64,000 bases of DNA, from assembly GCF_024721975.1 (NCBI RefSeq), contig NZ_JANQBB010000001.1:124001-188000 (forward strand). The letters are read 5' to 3'. Shown here in pieces: positions 61,043-64,000 of this stretch. Source of the DNA: Paenibacillus endoradicis. Lineage in GTDB: Bacteria > Bacillota > Bacilli > Paenibacillales > Paenibacillaceae. Position 1 is the first letter of the stretch. The number at the start of each line of letters is the position of its first letter. Both the position numbers and the translations under genes were made by a program. The notes beneath the pieces are model-generated. The model had not been told where the DNA came from and made no database searches. It saw only the letters and a list, made by a program, of their open reading frames with translations.

Positions 61043-62248
61043 TTAATTCGTAGGTGCAGTTAAGTATTTACGACCTGTTGCAGCTGAAAGGATGAAGCAT
61101 AAGAATAAGACCATACCTGCTAAAAGATACGGATAATCGATATTAATATCGTATAGGATACCAGCAATAATCGGTCCAAGAATATTACCAAGACTTGTAT
61201 AAGCAGAATTCAATCCGGCGACATAGCCTTGTTCGTTCGTCGTCATCTTCGACATTAATGTTCCTAAGGCGGGTCTAAGAATATCCATTGCCAAGAAGAC
61301 AAGGAAGGTGACTGCGAAAATTAGCCAGTATTTATGAACAAATATCGTTAATATAATGAATAAGGCTGATCCAAAAAGACAAGCGGTAATAACTTTGAAT
61401 TCACCAAACTTGTTCAATATTGTACCAAATGCGGTAGCTTGAATGACGGCACCAGCTATAGAGCCGAATGTAATAATATATGCGATATCAACGGTACTAA
61501 ATCCAAATTTATCATTAACATAAAGTGTAAACACCGTCTCAAAATTAGCAAGTCCGAAAGATGCAATGAAAATAATGATTAAACTCATAAAGTAAGGTTC
61601 TTTCACTGAAAGTGCAAGTTGCTTCCAAAGCGGTATGGAAGCTTTGGCGTCATCTAATGATTCATTCTCATCTTGGTCAGCAATTTCTACTTTAGATGGT
61701 AAAAATATAAATGTAATTAATGCAGCAATTAGTCCTGCGATTGCTGCACCATAGAATGGTATTCTAACGCCATACTGGGCTACGAATCCACCTATACCTG
61801 GACCTATAATGAAGCCAGTTGTTATCGCTGCATTAATAAAGCCCATTCCTTGAGCACGTTCTTGCTTTGTTGTAACATCAGCTGCATACGCAAGTACGGC
61901 GGGCATTATTAATGCAGCACCTACTCCTCCAAGCATGCGAGCAATAAATAGTAATGGGATATTGTTAGATGCTCCAAAAATCCATTCTGCTAAAGCGAAT
62001 ATAAGCATTCCTGCTATGATAACTGGTTTTCTACCTAGACGATCTGAGATCCGTCCAGCAATAGGGGAGAATATGAGCTGAGCAATAGAAAAAGCTGCTA
62101 CCATAAGACCGATTTGGCTACCGCTTATATGCAATAATTCCATATATTTAGGTAAGATCGGAATAACTAGTCCAATTCCGACAAATACAATAAAAATATT
62201 GATCATTAATAATAAAATTGACCCACGATTACGTAATAATAACGACAT
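61043..62248 (-). CDS. MFS drug-efflux-type transporter
   Basis: A 401-residue protein with twelve membrane helices. The MFS motif GRISDRLGRKPVIIAG is near residue 60, and GPGIGGFVAQYGVRIPF, the drug/H+ antiporter motif C, is near 139. A charged central loop (DQDENESLDDAK) lies near 195. The start is ATG 62248, behind GGAGG. It resembles tetracycline or multidrug antiporters; the substrate is unknown. Confidence 0.85.
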   Translation of the reverse strand: MSLLLRNRGSILLLMINIFIVFVGIGLVIPILPKYMELLHISGSQIGLMVAAFSIAQLIFSPIAGRISDRLGRKPVIIAGMLIFALAEWIFGASNNIPLLFIARMLGGVGAALIMPAVLAYAADVTTKQERAQGMGFINAAITTGFIIGPGIGGFVAQYGVRIPFYGAAIAGLIAALITFIFLPSKVEIADQDENESLDDAKASIPLWKQLALSVKEPYFMSLIIIFIASFGLANFETVFTLYVNDKFGFSTVDIAYIITFGSIAGAVIQATAFGTILNKFGEFKVITACLFGSALFIILTIFVHKYWLIFAVTFLVFLAMDILRPALGTLMSKMTTNEQGYVAGLNSAYTSLGNILGPIIAGILYDINIDYPYLLAGMVLFLCFILSAATGRKYLTAPTN

Positions 62249-62514
62249 AATAAACCTCCACATGATGAAACACTCGAATTAGGTATCCGTAATACATGAT
62301 ATTGATAGCATGGACAAATTCCACATATTCATTGCAATAGTTGGCAGGTAAATATTGCAACGTCCTGATATTCTATAGCAGATCCCTTCATCCTCTCATC
62401 TATAGCATGCTTCGTGTAATGTAAATTCGCTAAGCAATAACATTAAAAAATGGACATGCTCTATATTCTACAAGTACGCATATAATAAGCAAACAGTAGA
62501 GAGGGGGTTTATTG

Positions 62515-62604
62515 ATGAAGAGAAGAACGGTGACTATCATTTCACTTGTTTTATACGGCATCGCTATTATTACGTTAATAACCTCTTATTGTCTCAATAA
62601 ATAG
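62515..62604 (+). CDS. 29-residue single-helix membrane peptide
   Basis: From ATG 62515, behind GAGGGGG, to TAG 62604 the frame encodes a short basic start (MKRR) and one membrane helix (VTIISLVLYGIAIITLIT). The strong ribosome binding site supports expression. Function unknown. The 675-base gap from 62249 to 62923 otherwise contains only the terminator at 62751 and the promoter region of the GH95 gene. Confidence 0.5.
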   Translation: MKRRTVTIISLVLYGIAIITLITSYCLNK

Positions 62605-62750
62605 TTATAAGTAACATAATTCGTTGTTGTAAATGACAAAAATTCCATATAATGCTCACAAATGTAATGGGATATGGTAATGTTAATAGATAGTATGTTA
62701 GCGCATTCATTGAAATACAAAGTGGCATTACTAACCGGTCAACACATACA

Positions 62751-62785
62751 GCCTCAGATATCTTTTTGATCTGAGGTTATTTTTG
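62751..62785 (+). terminator. rho-independent terminator
   Basis: CCTCAGAT and ATCTGAGG flank a short loop, followed by TTATTTTT. It closes the small-peptide transcript. Confidence 0.8.
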
Positions 62786-62923
62786 TATTCTAGTAACAAA
62801 TCATCTATAGACTAGTAAGAAAGCTAATTTCTATATGAAAAGTACAATAAAGTGTTGGGTGTTAGCAAAGAGGAAACTAAGCTAATATGAATACAATATA
62901 TTTTTTAGGAGTTTGTGATAACT

Positions 62924-64000
62924 ATGACAACAAATGCATCCGGAACTAAATTATATTATGCACTGCCTGCTTCCGAATGGGAAGAAGCACTTCCTATCGG
63001 TAATGGTCGTATTGGCGTAATGGTATTTGGTAATGTGAACAAAGATCGATACCAATTAAATGAAGATACTTTATGGTCGGGTTTTCCAAGAGACACGAAC
63101 AATTATGAAGCACTCCGACATTTGAAAACATCACGTGATTTACTGCAGCAAGGGAAGTATGCAGATGCTGAAGTGTTAATCGAAAATAAGATGCTTGCAG
63201 TAAATTGCCAAGCTTATCAACCTTTTGGTGATCTATATATTGAATGGTTGAATGCACCAAGTAATGTATCTCAATATGAACGTAGCTTAGAACTATCAAC
63301 AGCCGTTGCCACAACGGTAGCTGTTGATGGGGATAATTCCTATATTCGTGAAGCTTGGGTGAGCTCAACGGACGATATTCTATTTATCACTTATCGATCC
63401 CAAGGAAGAACAAACCTTTCCTTGAAAGCAAGCTTTGTTCTTCCTCATCCGTCCAATGTTCTCATCGAAGATGAGCGCTACATTGTAAACAGTAAATGTC
63501 CAACGCATATTGCAGATAATTATTTTGAGGATCATCCCTTCGCGGTGCAATACGAAGAAGGTAACGGAGTTATATTTCAATCACAATTGCAAGCGTTCTC
63601 GAATGGTGAAATTTTTGTAGATGAAAGCGGCGTATCTGTTAACAATGCCACTGATATTGTGTTCGTAATATCAATAGCAACAAGCTTCAATGGATTTGAT
63701 AAGCAACCACATCACGATTACGATGCACTTTCACTTACGAATAAAGCCAAATTAGCAGCTGTAACGGAATTGAAATATGATCAACTTTTACATGCCCATA
63801 TTACTGAACACAAGCGATTATTTGAACGGGTTCAATTCCATTTAGAAGAAAATGAACCTATGCATCATATGCCTACGGATCAACGACTAGAGCGATATAA
63901 GCTTGGCGAACAAGATTTGGCACTAGAGAGTTTGTATTTTCACTACGGAAGATATTTACTAATAACTAGTTCCAGACCTGGTACGCAGCCAGCTAATTTA
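62924..64000 (+). CDS. GH95 family glycosidase (alpha-L-fucosidase type), 5' part
   Basis: The gene runs off the right edge; 359 codons are visible. The N-terminal beta domain has WEEALPIGNGRIGVMVFG near residue 19 and LNEDTLWSG near 46, signatures of family GH95 (alpha-1,2-L-fucosidases and related galactosidases). The (alpha/alpha)6 catalytic domain begins near the end with LYFHYGRYLLITSSRPG. No signal peptide is seen, so it acts in the cytoplasm on imported oligosaccharides. The ATG is 12 bases from AGGAG; GTG 62915 is an alternative start. Confidence 0.85.
   Translation, partial: MTTNASGTKLYYALPASEWEEALPIGNGRIGVMVFGNVNKDRYQLNEDTLWSGFPRDTNNYEALRHLKTSRDLLQQGKYADAEVLIENKMLAVNCQAYQPFGDLYIEWLNAPSNVSQYERSLELSTAVATTVAVDGDNSYIREAWVSSTDDILFITYRSQGRTNLSLKASFVLPHPSNVLIEDERYIVNSKCPTHIADNYFEDHPFAVQYEEGNGVIFQSQLQAFSNGEIFVDESGVSVNNATDIVFVISIATSFNGFDKQPHHDYDALSLTNKAKLAAVTELKYDQLLHAHITEHKRLFERVQFHLEENEPMHHMPTDQRLERYKLGEQDLALESLYFHYGRYLLITSSRPGTQPANL

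Noticed and set aside
62994..63580. Two minus-strand open frames
   Set aside because: They are antisense to the GH95 gene, whose signature motifs establish the plus strand as coding.

Overview
The window is an AT-rich chromosomal segment of an endospore-forming Firmicute, most probably a member of the Paenibacillaceae. Strong GGAGG-type ribosome binding sites, LplB/LplC-type sugar ABC transporters with a YesM/YesN two-component pair, a TPP riboswitch with a YkoEDC thiamine-precursor transporter, a YhcN/YlaJ spore lipoprotein and a pro-sigma-K gene all point that way. No rRNA, tRNA or CRISPR array was seen.

Layout. 1-8.7 kb: a catabolic operon (AtuA-like protein, DUF4387, sugar ABC transporter, two ADP-ribosylglycohydrolase-fold enzymes, ribokinase-type kinase). 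8.9-20.5 kb: an MFS transporter, a CotH / DUF4956 / VTC-domain polyphosphate polymerase operon divergent from a metallophosphatase, an OmpR-type two-component pair and two DUF445 membrane proteins. 20.7-29.6 kb: a second sugar ABC transporter with binding protein, YesMN regulators and an extra binding lipoprotein. 29.9-38.5 kb: CheY-like protein, uracil-DNA glycosylase, Trm11-like methyltransferase, the TPP-riboswitch YkoEDC operon, a LOG-family protein, a lipoprotein and a beta-lactamase-fold serine hydrolase. 58.4-64 kb: spore lipoprotein, holin-like protein, nitroreductase, MFS transporter and the start of a GH95 glycosidase.

The remarkable part is 38.6-58.2 kb. The mother-cell sigma factor gene sigK is split. 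Its 5' part (67 codons, with pro-sequence and a sigma-K/E-type promoter) lies at 57.9-58.1 kb. Its 3' part lies at 39.9-40.4 kb on the same (minus) strand. The two ends share a 10-bp core, and joining them restores a frame of about 233 residues. This is a sigK-intervening (skin) element of about 17.5 kb with a SpoIVCA-like large serine recombinase at its right end. The recombinase sits behind a sigma-E-like promoter and next to a 55-codon gene that could encode a directionality factor. A second, altered sigK 3' copy (43.4-44.1 kb), a scrap of a second recombinase gene beside it and a third decayed sigK tail (38.6-38.8 kb) show that several such elements have piled up in the same site.

Inside the element, most cargo genes are single, point the same way and are each followed by a 100-145-bp multi-hairpin block. 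The block ends follow the R''-L''...L'-R' layout of integron attC sites (TAAC-type end, GTATTCAC/GTGAATAC arms, GTTAT/GTTAG end). The next start codon follows 30-45 bases later. The array therefore resembles an integrase-less integron cassette array (CALIN) carried in a developmentally excised element of a Firmicute. Cargo includes a RelA/SpoT-domain alarmone-synthetase-like protein, two proteins with PD-(D/E)XK-like motifs, several small membrane proteins and, outside the array, a HAD phosphatase; this looks like a defence/toxin repertoire, but that function is inferred. A block with two tandem large serine recombinase genes, each broken by one in-frame TAA, interrupts the array.
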